Of a DNA stretch of 64,000 nt, positions 23,679 to 36,942 are shown piece after piece; position 1 is the stretch's first letter, and every line of letters begins with the position of its first letter. The position numbers were made by a program, and so were the translations under genes. The stretch covers positions 1,173,001-1,237,000 of the forward strand of contig SMMW01000019.1 in NCBI GenBank assembly GCA_004794655.1, written 5' to 3'. Source of the stretch: Marisa cornuarietis. Its lineage: Eukaryota; Mollusca; Gastropoda; Architaenioglossa; Ampullariidae. The notes beneath the pieces were generated by a model. The model made no database searches and was not told the DNA's origin. It saw only the letters and a list, made by a program, of their open reading frames with translations.

Positions 23679-24811
23679 ATTCAATTCAGTTCTTTATTTA
23701 CGAGAGGTAGCATAAGGGAGACATGCTTTTTTCATTTAGCCCTCGCCCTTTACAGGGGAAAATAAACTAAGTAATTAACTAAGTACAAAAGAAGAAGTGG
23801 AGACTGTGTGGAGGGTGTGTGTGTGTGTGTGGATGCAGACAGTGCAAGCTGTGGAGATGTGGGTTTGTGTTGATGCAGACAGTGATAGCCGTGGACATGT
23901 GGAGACTGATGTGAAGAACACACGAGGGCATCATTACTATCAACAATCACGAGGACAAAAGAAGAAAGAAAGAAAAGAAAGAGGAAGCAGGGAATGAAGG
24001 ATGGAGCGATAAAGAAAGAGACAGAAAGAAATAAAAAGAGAGATGGGTGGGGGCTGACGTAGATACAGATTCTAGCAGTTCCTGTTCTAGCTTCTGAAAT
24101 TCACACACTTTTTGCGTCTTTACCTGATTATTTTTTCACATTGGAACAATTTAATCCTCGCATTAGTACAATGAAAGAAAATAAAGGAAGACAAACAGCA
24201 GGAAATGAAGCAAGCAAACAAGCAATGTAGTCAAACCAAACAAACCACGCAAACCAATACAGTTTGAAAACATGTTTACTACCATCAACCCGCATACCAT
24301 CCGCCAGAATTGAATGCAGTTACACAACCTCTTTGGCCAGAGACCTCCTTATGGGACTATCAACCAGAGCGGAGCGAACGTGCCCAGCACGCACTAGTGG
24401 ATGTTAACACGGCGACAGACCCTCGCCGCCCGTCGCAGCATTAAGGCTAGTGGTTGCTACGGCAGCTGAGCGAATTAACTTGGCCACCAAACAAGTCAGC
24501 CGGAACGTGACGAAAGATTAATCAGAAACGGCGAGCGGCGCGCGGCGGGCATGCTGATTGCGTTTTAACGTCGTCACGCCGGCTTTGCGGGCTGATGGGG
24601 GTTGGGTGGGCCGGGGGTGTCACGCTCCAATAGGTAAGCCACTGGTTTGTCACGTGATGTCACACCACACCAGCATGTGCTAAATGATTTACCCGCCGCT
24701 TCGGCAGCTTTGATTACACAGGTGAACGGCAGGTAGGGGAAGAAATGGCAACAGCGCTGCCCCATCGAAGCTCGGTTGCAATCGATTGTGGAGGTGAAGT
24801 ATGTGAGGCAG

Positions 24812-25904
24812 CAGCGGCGTAGCGAGGGTATTTGCTGCCTGCTGCGGAACTGCCGTTGATGCCCCCAAATTAATACTAAAAAAATTTGAAAGCAACAATT
24901 TTATTTCGTCATTAATAATGTTAACCTATAAGTTACGTTACAAGTACAGAATCATGAATGTTTTAACCGGTAGACTACAGACATACTTTACGAGCCTTTT
25001 GACTAGCGAAGCTATTAATCACTTTATCAAAATCAATCCTATTGACGAGGGTCGTGCTTGATTGACAAAATGGCAAGATTTGTCAATCGTAAATTACTCA
25101 TTGTGGATCGCTGACATCAATAGTTAGGAAAATGCGAAGCATGATGGCAATGTTTGGAACGGAATCACTCCATTTGTGCTGGTAAGTACAATTAAAAAAT
25201 TCGAAAGGACCTTGTTCTTTGATCGCTGCCTTTTCTGAAGAAGCCTCAACAAAATTTTAAAGTCGTTTCCTTTCAAGAATGAGCTCAGCCTTGTCGATGT
25301 CGTCGACTGATCTCGAATCTGGCGTTCAACAGTTGCGAAGGAGAGAGAAATTCATACTTTTCTGCAACTTGGTGAAGCTGTTCAAATCTACTCGTTATTT
25401 CGTGAACGACTCTGTACGTCGAAGAACATATTTCTTTCCAATTTTTTTTCTTGAACGAGAGACCAGCATCAGCACTTTCTTCTCCAGACATTATATTTTT
25501 CAGACGAATACGTCTTCCTGGACCGTGGTGATACCAAAACTCCAAGCACACGCTTTCTGCAAAGTTTACACTGGTATCGGTGATTCTGTCTCTACTGTCG
25601 GTTAGAAAAGTTTTTAGCGCTTTAATTTTGAGAGCACAATCCCGGATGGAAAGTCCTTTTTTCTGAAAGTAACCCTGTGCGTCATTAATTCGATTAAAAC
25701 TGGTGCCTAAAGCGCTGACTGTGATGCGTTCAATAGAAAATGGTACTCAGGCACTAAAATGTGCGCAGTAGCCGTTGTGCACTCTTTTCTTGCCAAACGG
25801 ACTAGTAAACGAAAAAAAATTTTTTTTTGATGAATTTGATGCCTCTTACCCATAAATTTTGCCTGATGTCTGGTGTGGGGCGCACCACCCTTGCTACGCC
25901 ACTG
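24812..25904 (-). mobile_element. Short hAT-superfamily DNA transposon with TIRs and 8-bp target duplication
   Basis: The left end CAGCGGCGTAGCGAGGGT (24812-24829) and the right end, read on the minus strand, CAGTGGCGTAGCAAGGGT (25904-25887) match at 16 of 18 bases. The flanks TGAGGCAG (24804-24811) and TGAGGCAA (25905-25912) form an 8-bp target-site duplication with one mismatch, the hallmark length for hAT elements. The 1,093-bp interior holds a minus-strand transposase remnant. At this size the element is internally deleted and non-autonomous. The single differences in TIRs and duplication suggest a moderately old insertion into intron 1. Confidence 0.85.
25285..25746 (-). pseudogene. hAT/ZMYM1-like transposase fragment
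   Basis: On the minus strand a frame stays open from 25746 (preceded by TGA at 25747-25749) to the stop at 25285-25287, about 153 codons without a start at its head. It reads through ...YFQKKGLSIRDCALKIKALK, then FWYHHGPGRRIRLKN, and ends near HEITSRFEQLHQVAEKYEFL followed by SPSQLL. This resembles the segment of hAT-type transposases (the ZMYM1-like/DUF4371 group) between the catalytic core and the C-terminal dimerisation region, where '...RF.......L..L.P..' is typical. The N-terminal zinc finger/DDE part and the dimerisation tail are absent. It sits inside the TIR-bounded element, which supports the assignment. Family-level naming rests on pattern recognition only. Confidence 0.65.
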
Positions 25905-26204
25905 TGAGGCAATGGAGAGCCTCGAAACGCGCTTCTGGTAAACGAAGTACGTGTCTTAATAGGGCGATTCGTACCGGTCGGGAGTTAATAGAGTTAAATA
26001 GAGTTAAGAAACATCAGTTTTAAGGAAATACTAACTCAAACAGATAAAAGATTTAAAATAAAATCCCGCTAAGCTCAAAAGACATTTAGTGCTTAGGAAT
26101 CATGCACAGACGGGATCGTCTTTCGGGAAAGCAGACCATACTTACAGGCAGCACAGAAGCCAGGATGACGAGCAGGCTTAGAAGGCTGGAGCAGAAAACC
26201 CCAC

Positions 26205-26310
26205 TATATACAGAACACAGTCATTTACAGAACACAGATCCATTCTCTCGTCACCCCTTTCGTTACACAGAACACAGTCATCTACAGAACACAATCTCAT
26301 TCTCTCTCCA
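26205..26310. repeat. Two-copy ~58-bp direct repeat
   Basis: ACAGAACACAGTCATTTACAG then AACACA, with a pyrimidine-rich spacer ending CATTCTCTC, is present twice. Confidence 0.8.
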
Positions 26311-28024
26311 CACCTTCCATCCCTGTTTATCACGTTTCCCTTGATCCATTATCCCCCTCCTCCCCGTGCTAAATGGCCACAAAAGCGATTTTACCCTGCT
26401 TCAGCGATCATCGTCGATCTCACTGTCGGTCTTTACCAGGAAGAAATGCGCTCTAAATCTCGGTTTGAAGAGAGGTCGTGAACAAGGCTCATTCAGGATA
26501 TTTTCAATTTGTCAGCTATAGATTTGGTCAAATTAGGAAACGGAACCTAGATCACCGAACCAAATTAGTTCATGGTTGACAGGCTGTAATTAAAAACCAG
26601 CCCGGGACCAAGTGAGTCAGATTCAGCCATGGAAGGATCGTTCAGCTAAGACCCGCCGTGGCCACGCAGGACACAGTACATCTCCGTGGACACCAAGAGC
26701 TCAGTCTGGTGTCAGGCCAAGAAAAACAAAACAGGCTCAAGCAGGAAAAGAGAAGGGGATGTACTCTATAGTCTGCACCGTAAAGCCAGACAAACCAAGC
26801 AAACCACTCAACGCTTCTGACAAACGAATTGTTGTTGGTTGCAAACAGCTCATCACGTGCCACGTGGTAGGACAAGTATCACGGTTATGAGGTATGAACG
26901 AGACACAAGTACCACGGCTAAGATGGACAAATTAAATCTCCATCGCAATATTTGTGGTATTACAATGTCAGTTTTCATAAAACAGTGTGGAATTACCGTG
27001 AATATGGAAGATAATGACCTTTGACCTCGGAGTTGCACTCACGTGGTATCATCAACACGAATTCTGGACATGAGGACGAGCTTCTCATAAACACTGACCA
27101 ACTGACAGCAATTCGCTTACTTTATGAGAAGGTTACGACTCGTGAAAGATTCCCGTGCACCGCACATGAACCACTGGCTCCACCGCTCACTCGGCAACAC
27201 GCGCTAGGCATGCGAATGTCAGTGCATTAGTGTTGCACCTGATTGAGATGCACGAGGTGCAGTGACATTATTGAAATCAGTGTCATGGTCGTTGCCGATA
27301 GAGTCTTTGACGAGTACAGTGGAAAGCAAATTCAGCATCCACCCACCTCGACAATTCTCTTTGTGTGTATGTTGAGGGGACGTGGGGGGGGGGTGGTCCT
27401 CCCCAGTGCTTGGTTCTAGTTATTTCTAGACTCAGACGAGAGGATGTTAAACCTTATCTTCAAGTAGCAATAACAAGCATGGGTGTGTCCTTTAACGACG
27501 CCAGACGAGCATCACCGTAGATAATTTCGTCGTTCACTCTTTTCCGAGGGAGACTTAATTACCACTTACATGCGACTTATTGACTATATTCAGAGCTCCC
27601 TCCCTTGCACTAGTTGCTCTCGACAGGTTGATGTATGGGTCATCGAAACGTTTGTGCGTCGACCACAAAGCCGCATTATGTTGTTGTATAGAAGGCTTAT
27701 CCTTGATTTTTAGTTCTTCAACGAGGTAAAGTGTTTGTAGCGATTTCCTCTTTCAGTCAGAAGTCACCAAACAGCAACAACACGTCTGCATCATAGACTT
27801 TGTTTCCTTTCAAAACTTTCTTTCTTTTTTCCTTTCTTCCTTCCTTTCTTCCGTTCGTTATTTTTTCCTTCCCTCTTTCCTCGTAAACTTTTTAAAAAAA
27901 ACCTTTTTTCTCTTCTTTTTCTCCATTTTCTCTAGTTATTATCAACACACCAATAATGTCCAGACCGTGTAAGGTAATCATCATTTGTAATGTTTTTGTC
28001 ACTCACTCTCTAACGCGTGAACCA

Positions 28025-29112
28025 CGTTGTGTAATGTGTTACTTACTGTAACATGTGACTGTAACTCATCACTCACTTTGCATAATTTGTTTTACTGTTA
28101 CACGTCCCTTCCTTTGTGTAACATTCCACTTACTGTAACATGTACTTCACTCTGTTACATGTCTCTCACTCTCTGTAACATGTTCCTCCCTCTCTGTTAC
28201 ACGTCCCTTCCTTTGTGTAACATTCCACTTACTATAACATGTCCCTCACTCTCTGTAACATCTCCCTCAGGTTGTGTAACATTCCACTCTCTGTAACATG
28301 TCCTTTCCTCTCTGTAACATGTCCATTACTCTCTGTAACATGTCTCTCAGGTTGTGTAACATTCCACTCTCTGTAACATGTCCTTTCCTCTCTGTAACAT
28401 GTCCCTTACTCTCTGTAACATGTCTCTCAGGTTGTGTAACATTCCACTCTCTGTAACATTTCCCTCACTCTCTGTAACATGTCCCTTCTCTCTGTAACAT
28501 GTCCCTCAGGTTGTGTAACATTCCACTCTCTGTAACATGTCCCTTACTCTCTGTAACATGTCCCTCAGGTTGTGTAACATTCCACTCACTGTAACATGTC
28601 CCTTCCTCTCTGTAACATGTCCCTCACGTTGTGTAACATTCCACTCTCTGTAACATGTCCCTTCCTTTCTGTAACATGTCCCTCACGTTGTGTAACATTC
28701 CACTCTCTGTAACATGTCCCTTCCTCTCTGTAACATGTCCCTCACGTTGTGTAACATTCCACTCTCTGTAACATGTCCCTTCCTCTCTGTAACATGTCCC
28801 TCACGTTGTGTAACATTCCACTCTCTGTAACATGTCCCTTCCTCTCTGTAACATGTCCCTCACGTTGTGTAACATTCCACTCACTGTAACATGTCCCTTC
28901 CTCTCTGTAACATGTCCCTCACGTTGTGTAACATTCCACTCTCTGTAACATGTCCCTTCCTCTCTGTAACATGTCCCTCACGTTGTGTAACATTCCACTC
29001 TCTGTAACATGTCCCTTCCTCTCTGTAACATGTCCCTCATGCTGTGTAACATTCCACTTACTGTAACATGTCCCTCACTCTGTAACATGTCCCTCACTCT
29101 CTGTAACATGTC
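28025..29112. repeat. 1.1-kb higher-order minisatellite: ~20-bp monomers in a 59-bp unit
   Basis: The basic monomer is CTCTGTAACATGTCCCTTC. In the right half three monomer variants (CACGTTGTGTAACATTCCA, CTCTCTGTAACATGTCCCTT and CCTCTCTGTAACATGTCCCT) form a unit that repeats at exactly 59 bp for about seven near-identical copies (28619-29035). The flanks are more diverged monomers. Confidence 0.95.
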
Positions 29113-31132
29113 ACCGTTTTGAATCTACACTTGTACCTGTTACTCTTTTTTGTACCTGTGAGATTTGATTGCTTTCCAGTGAGTGAGGCATTAGTCATAG
29201 CCTGTTCGCCACCTCATTTAGCTCTAGTTATTTGTGTAGGCACCTGCTTTACCCAGTTTCTGTGCACCACACCTAATGACACACATCTTCAATCGAAATA
29301 GCTGTTCAGGTTTATTTCTAAACAAATAGGGGCTGTATCACACACACACATGAGCCCTAGAAAACCCATTGTATGTTATGCTGGATCCTGCCCGTGCCAC
29401 GAGAATTCTCAGTTCATCAAGATTATCATCATCACCATCACCAGTAATCCTATAGCTCGTTGACCGGAGAGGCAGGTGAAGACATCACCAACTTTTGCGA
29501 CTTTTCTCGCTGCTGCTGTCTGAGATGTGCTGATTGACAGACCCCCCCCTCCACACTTGCATGTTGATTGCCCCCCCCCTTTTTTTCTCTCTCTCTCTCT
29601 TTCATTTGGCTGTACTCGTCCGTCTGGGAGAAAAAAAAAGCACGAAAAGGTGAAAAAAATGCAGAAGATGAAAATGAATGAAGAAAGGAAATGCACGAGC
29701 TATCTCATCCGTCGCTCTGACAGTCTGGTCACACGGGCAACATGTTAAATCACCTAAACACATCTCTACTGGACGACTGGTTCAGGTCACGAGATCCAAC
29801 CATTCTTTCCTCTTGCTGGTGGGAGGTACGTTAGTTTTGGTTTACACAAATGTCGATCGACTTCTAGCTGTAAATGGGAACATTTTCTTTCAGCTGAAAT
29901 TGTGCTCTGTGTAATTAAATATTAAAACGTTTTGTCTGTTTGACCCTAGAATGCGATCCACTGCACAGCAAGCAGACTTTGGTACTTGTGAATAGGACCT
30001 CACAGACAACATAGGGCGGACAGCTATCCACCCTTTACACTAGTGGTTAAATATTAAACCGAAGGAAAGGTGTGCCCAAAGAAAGAAAGAGAGAGAAAAA
30101 TAGAATGGAGGAACAGACAGACAACATTCACGTCCGTTGTAAGGCCTATTTTATTTACAGGACCCCAGTACTGTCATGTATTTTACAGTTTTTACTGCTC
30201 ATCCACAGAGTAAATGTGAGTTTTCGATTCTACATGTAGAGTATTGAGCTGTAAAGAGTTAATTTCGGACTTAAGAACCTCTTCAGTCAAGTCTCAAAAA
30301 GGTCAAAGAGCAAAGATCTTGCCCAATAAAAGACAGACAAAGAAAATACAAGTTCGCTGGAATGTAGCAGCCAGGGGAAGGAGGGAAGAATCATTATGAG
30401 GTCCAGAGGCGCCACACTTCTGGTCAAAGCTAACCAGCAGCAAGGAAGGGGAAAAATCTATCCTGACATCGTTGTACCATGACAAGTCTACATTAAATTA
30501 AAATATAGCGAGCTCGGTAATTACCTTGACCTTCTCCGCGCACTGGTGTAAGAACCTTGGACGCTAGAAACGCCGTTTCTTGTCTCCTGTTGAATATTAA
30601 TGAGTTCACAGCCGTTACCTTTTGTGCAAGAGGTTTGAAAGGGCGGGACGCTGCGTGGAGCAGAGATGACAATGAGTGCCCATGTGTACTGGGAGGAAAG
30701 CTGGCGCTGGGCGGACTGACAGTCAATCGACTGGGAAGAGCGGAAGGGAGAGGAGGGAGAGAGAGAAAGAAAGAAAAAAAAGGAGAGATGGAAGAAAGCG
30801 TGACGTCAGTGTGGACTGTAGATCGATGTTTCCTGGTTAGGGCCGTTGACTTAGTTCTTCCTTTAAAATCAATCGGTTACTGAATCGGAGGAGCAGATAA
30901 ACGAAATCTTGTGTTGTTAGTTTTATCTGCGCTTAAATTGCAGTTATCGTGCAGCAGCAAACAGGGAGTGTTTTATTAGAAACACTTTTACCTTGCCATT
31001 CATTCTAATTCACTCGCTTACTCACTCACACACTCGCTCACTCACACATTCGCAAACTCACACAATTGCTCACTCGCTCGCGCGCACACACACACAATCG
31101 CTCACTCACAAGTACAAACTCACACTTTCGCT

Positions 31133-31134
<2 letters not shown>

Positions 31135-31195
<61 letters not shown>
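31135..31195. repeat. (CA)n microsatellite with CACTCG-rich flank
   Basis: A pure CA run is preceded from about 31010 by CACTCACT/CGCTCACT words. Confidence 0.95.
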
Positions 31196-31197
<2 letters not shown>

Positions 31198-31759
31198 GCG
31201 CACTGACTCATTCATCTCTTTTTCTTTCCCTGTTTAAACCAGTGCCAATCAATCATGAAATATTAACAACTTTGTGAGAGTTCCCTCTGATGAAGGGCAA
31301 CAGGCATATCATCAGATTGTTCCCCATTTTTCTCAGGTTCCGCTAATTCATGGAAAGGAAGCAGTATTCGCCTGAGAGGATTAGCGATACATTAGGAATG
31401 CATCCATTACATCGAAGATAGGTGACGAAGAAAAGACCCATGAAACAATGTCATAAAAAAGCATGGAGCAGCTGAAAAAGGGAAAAATAAACCAGTAAAC
31501 CAATTTCATAAACCAATGAAATAAACCATTTAAAATGCCAATGACATAACCAATAAACCAGGAAAATAGAAAGAATGATAGAAAGGGGGAGTGCGTCGTC
31601 TGTCGTGCAAATGAGAATCAGAATCAACAGAAGTGTTCAGATGAAAGAACCAGAAGAGTGGTGCTGAGATGGACGAGGAGCAAGTTGTTGTATTCACATG
31701 GACGATCTCCACGATGTGTTGCAACAAAGGATGAACAAGAGTTGTGTTCAGAAGAACAA

Positions 31760-31760
<1 letters not shown>

Positions 31761-31849
<89 letters not shown>
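31761..31849. repeat. (CA)44 microsatellite
   Basis: This is an uninterrupted CA tract of about 89 bp, one of the longest in the window. Confidence 0.95.
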
Positions 31850-31851
<2 letters not shown>

Positions 31852-33529
31852 ATCCAGGTGAATAAAATATTAGATAGAAAATGTGAAAGATTGAGGTTCC
31901 ATCTATACCGAGATTGACATCAGCTTCTTCAGCGTACAGATGGTCAAATCGCCAGACCCCCAGTTTAAACGATGTTGTCTTCTCAGAAGTGAAAGTCACA
32001 GAGAGATCCTTGGAAATGCGCTTCTGACTCAAAAAAAAAAATTGCCAAGAAATGCATTCCTGTTTGTTATCGCCGGTCGGTGTAAGATCTGTCGGTGCCA
32101 AAAGAGCCAGACTAGTCAGTTACAAACTGTTGCCAAGTGTTACAGTTTCCATGGTCACCTCATCACACAGTGTCGGGTCTGAAGACGTCTCTGCGGCTTA
32201 CAAAATGAAGGGACACCGAATACTGATTTTTAAAAAAGCAGTTTTACTTCTATCGCGCAATGTTCCGGCACTACAGGCAAGGCCACGGCGCTGTACACAT
32301 CACATGTAGCCATGTAAAGAGTCCCTTGTCAACACCGATCGCAAGTCGATGATGGAAAAAAGAAGAACAAAGCAAAGACAGAACCGTGTGGTGAGGTAGA
32401 TATCACTGTAGGTCGACATATTCCAGAAAACCTTCAAACAACCAGAGTTTGTGAGATCAAGAAACATCGACCGTTAACGTCCTACTAAACAGTAGAAGCT
32501 GAGCATCACGGGAACTAATTGACTACGACTGAAGATGCTGGAGCCTGTCAACAAAGTAGATGTCGCTGATGTTCAGCGTGCAGTAGTTGCAAGAACGGTG
32601 TTCTTTCAATAGCTCGGGGAGAGTCCAACTGCGGCCATTACAACTTGATTGGACACAACGTTGAACGGGTGTGCGACATTGGTCGGGAGGGTGGCAGCGG
32701 AAACCAAGTGTTCAATGATTTCTGCCGACCCACGAGATTGTGAGGACATCGCCTGCCATACTCTCCCAACATCCGATTGTGTAACGGCGCACAGATCGTT
32801 GAACCCGATCTCGTAAAACGCGGAATTTAATTAAAAGTATTAAATGACTCCGCCAGGTAAGGGGGAGGGGGGGATAAAAAATGCAGGTTCCTGTCTTATT
32901 TCATGTGATTATAGTATTTATAGCTCTTGTGTTATCGCTGCTTCTGATTTTGATAATTAGCAGCAAGAGGGCTGGGTCGATTGTTGTGACAAAATGACAT
33001 GTCCATTTAGGGACGACTACCGTGTTCGGTGAAGGGAAGCAACTCGGCGGACTATGAACAAAGACATGATGGCGGGTTAAATTGAGGGTCGTAAGAGCTT
33101 CGGGGATGAATGCACAGAAAGTAAATACGAGCATCTCTTTGGACCAGAAGCGCGTCTTTCAAAACATCGCAGCCATTTTTCTATCTTTGTATTGGTCTTT
33201 CCTGCCATTCCTAATTCTCTGCCGGTGCGCGTCCGACATAGACAACTTTCAAAAATATCTTTAAGCTGAAGTTTTCCGAAAACACCTAAAGGTTAAACTC
33301 TTACCGATAGGCACAGCTATGGGATGGTGATAAATCTAGCAGCAGAATTTGGTTTTTAATTTGATGCTTTTTAATTTGACTTAATGTCTGATTAGCGAAG
33401 GCTAGTCTGAATGAAAATCGGTTCGTCGTTTGAAAGTTTGTGTTGAATGTAGTCTGTTAAATCTGGTGTTTTATAATGTTAGTTATTTTATGTTTAGTTA
33501 TTTTGTTTATTTTTTATAGGTCTTCTTCC

Positions 33530-33650
33530 TTTTGTTGATGACAAGATAACACATTTGAATTGTCAGTTTCGTTCATGACAAGCTACAATATTTGAATTAT
33601 CGGCTTTGTTAACGACAAGCTAGCACAATTGAATTATCAGCTTTGTTTCC
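33530..33650. repeat. ~45-bp repeat, three copies
   Basis: GACAAGATAACACATTTGAA, GACAAGCTACAATATTTGAA and GACAAGCTAGCACAATTGAA occur in series, each followed by TTRTCRGYTT. Confidence 0.85.
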
Positions 33651-35305
33651 TGTGAAATTCTCCATGTGATGTCTCGCTAGACAATAATCTTGCTGCGTTT
33701 GACTCGCCATCATCCCCACACCCATCCACCCCTTCGTCCCCATAGCATCCGCGTGATGAATGGCTGCGCCATTGACTGCGCAGTCTCTAACGGCTTTTTG
33801 TTTTGCACAGACCGGTTAACCCGCGCCTTACTCTTCCTGCCTACTAGCAAGAAGGAATTATTACAGTATTATTGAATAGCACACATAATACAGATGTGGG
33901 AAAGTGTTTAAGCCATCTTAAACGGCTGCAGACCGGAATTAGATACGTGAAGAATACCATAAGGAGAATCGTTAAAGGGCAACGCAAGCCAAACACACAA
34001 GTCATGCTGAATTACAGATGCTGATGTTCTGAATCATTTTTGCTCAACATTTTGGGATACAAAACAATAATTTACTTAGAGTTGCATCTCAAACACATCT
34101 CCAGGGCGGTGCTAGTAGATCGCCATGTTTTGCTGTGTAATGATGTCTTTGGCAACATTCCAGAGCAAGAGTTGACTTTCAGTCTCCGAAGTATGAGCCT
34201 CGTAGAGCTGGCATCATGGACGTGGGGATCGTGCCATAAAGTTTCCAACTGGAGTACAGCGAGGCCGAGCTGACGAAAGTGGAAAAGACAGAGGATGATG
34301 TTTCCAAGAGTAAGAGAGTAACACAGCGGTAACTAATGGTCAACATGGCAAAGAGACCCCCCCCCGCCCACACCAAAAAAAAACTGTTGTAGTGCAAAGG
34401 ATATCTTTTTCGCAAAATAGCATGAAAGCTGGTGCACAGAGAGCACTCTTCCTTTAGCATAATTGTTTAAAAACTATAGGTGTCATTTTCGCTTGTTGCA
34501 AGATCTAGTGAATCGAACTATTGTGCTTCTCAAAAGTATGCCGAAAATGTCCAGTTCCCTTTCGATCGTTCTAACCGCAGTTTCTGCACCGTCAGTGTCA
34601 AGCCTAATCTTTAAGGAAGAATATTTCTCACTGCGTACGTGATAATGCACATAAGACACAAAATAACACACATCACACACATACCGATACAAGATAATGC
34701 ATATCACACATATACAACACACGATGAAGTTACAAAATGTGCTAAAGGCGATGTTGGGTAAAACGTGATTATAGTCAATTTAAATCAAAGGCAATTTTTT
34801 TCTCACGACAATTATTCAGTAAAATACTCTGTGTGTGTGTGTGATTGTAATTAAACCGATCTTTCCAAATCGAAACTTTTAGCAGAAACCTTTCAAAACG
34901 TCAACATCTTTCCTTGCCACCTCATTAGCATTTCCCTTTAAGTCTTTTCACGATTGCTCAGGATAAATGAAAAGTGTGAGGAAAACAGGGATGGATTTCT
35001 TGCGCCCACACTTAAGCGCCCTAGTAAATATACAATGAACAATCACGTACGCGCGCGCACTCTCTCTCTCTCTATTTCTTCATCCACATAGACACAATTA
35101 TTTGTGTGTTATCCTGTTGGGGTGGGAGCGTAGCCGGTCGACCGATAGTTTTGGTCAGTATTAAGGTCAAAGAAGAAAACGACTTGTTTATTTACTAAAT
35201 GCTGCGCGAAGGTAGGCAATTAGTGGGCTTAAAGATTGAGGAATGAAACATTAAAAGGTGGAGGGATGAAAGGAGCATCAAAGACAGAGAGACAGACGCA
35301 GCGAA

Positions 35306-35307
<2 letters not shown>

Positions 35308-35346
<39 letters not shown>
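35308..35346. repeat. (GA)n microsatellite
   Basis: This is a pure GA tract of about 36 bp. Confidence 0.95.
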
Positions 35347-35349
<3 letters not shown>

Positions 35350-36474
35350 GATGGATGGAGAGACGGAATAAGCCGATTGACAAGACAGAAAAAAAATGAA
35401 GACGCATTTAGTTGGACGACTGGACCCGTCGGGGAGAAACACTGGAGTGGATACCTTTAAATGTAATAATCATCTTACAGATGACACCGACTGAAGTTCT
35501 CATCATATTATTGCGACATTAGTGTGACGTTGGTGTGACATTAACATAACACAAGTGGAGCATATTATCACTGGGCTCGAATAACATTCATACGGGCTGG
35601 ACTGGGTATGCAGCTGCAGACTGTGGACCAAGAGGCAAAGACACGCCTTCTCAGGAAGTCTTGCCAGGATCTCTCCGCCCGCCACTTGCCAACATCTGAC
35701 CAACAGTTGTTTATAGTCGGCGTCTTACAGCTGTTTGTTGCACTTTTGCTGTCAGATGCTGTTACAGCCTTTTAGCTGTACCGCTCGTGTTCTTGTCATC
35801 AGCTTTTCTCAATCTCTCTTGTTTGTTGTGAGGTTCAAGTGTTTCCCATGGCTGTTGTCTTTGATTCCGGTTCTTGGCTTGAGCCACTGCACATAAAACT
35901 AACGATGAGACAAAGACGGAGTGCATGTTTATCATCCATGAATACCGACATGTGACATGTTTCTCACAATACTTGACCCTGTCTGACGGCGCATCGGCTA
36001 ACAAACATGTCTTTGGTTGAGAAATGTGCTTCGTCTTTACACACAAAGCACGTTCAACAGCCCATCACGTAATCACACTCAGCCTACACACGTAATCACA
36101 CTCAGTCTACACTCAGCGTTTACATTTAAAAATTACTTAAAATCATTCATCTAGAATTTTGATGAAAGCGGATTGTGATGTTGATCACCATACCCTGGCG
36201 ATAGTATTTCTTACCAAATGCCAGAAAATGGCGTGATCTTGAACACCTCAGCTTCGCTTAGCCTGGGCGCTTTTGTTCACCGACTTGGAGAAAGACGCTA
36301 AACTGTTTCAGGAGCGAGGACCTACGTTGCAGACTTGGTCTCATGTCAACGTGATGTTGTAGAATTATATTATATTATATTAGTTTCACGCTGTAGGAAC
36401 TGATCGATCTGGCCAGCACAGCCAGAAAGCTGAGTGCGGATGAGGGCTGCAGTTCATGCAAATGCTCCTTAATG

Positions 36475-36802
36475 TCGGACAGCGCCGGAGTCACGTGTCA
36501 CTGTGTCGGACAGCGCCGTAACCACGTGTCATTGTATTGGACAACGCCGTAGACAAGTGTCATTGTGTCGGACAGCGCCGGAGTCACGTGTCATTGTGTT
36601 GGACAATGCCGTAGATACGTGTCATTGTGTCGGACAGCGCCGGAGTCACGTGTCATTGTGTCGGACAGCGCTGTAGCCACGTGTCATTGTGTTGGGCAAT
36701 GCCGTAGATACGTGTCATTGTGTCGGACAGCGCCGGAGTCACGTGTCGCTGTGTCGGACAGCACCGTAGACACGTGTCATGGTGTCGGACAGCGCCGTAG
36801 TT
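36475..36802 (+). repeat. 31-bp minisatellite with embedded CACGTG E-boxes, about eleven copies
   Basis: The unit TGTCGGACAGCGCCGGAGTC plus ACGTGTCATTG repeats at about 31 bp. Seven copies contain the perfect E-box CACGTG (starting about 36492, 36523, 36585, 36647, 36678, 36740 and 36771). GGAGTCA, GTAACC/GTAGCC and GTAGA variants tend to follow one another, hinting at a 93-bp higher-order unit. Confidence 0.95.
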
Positions 36803-36942
36803 ACGGCCAAAAAGGACGGTTTTGCAATGAAGACTTTTTGCTGAAATCGTCAGGCAGGTAGACAAACCCGTTCACCTTTCAGCGACAGCACAGAACGTCA
36901 CCGTAACGTTTAGCATAGACTTTGACAACAGAGAAAAGACGA

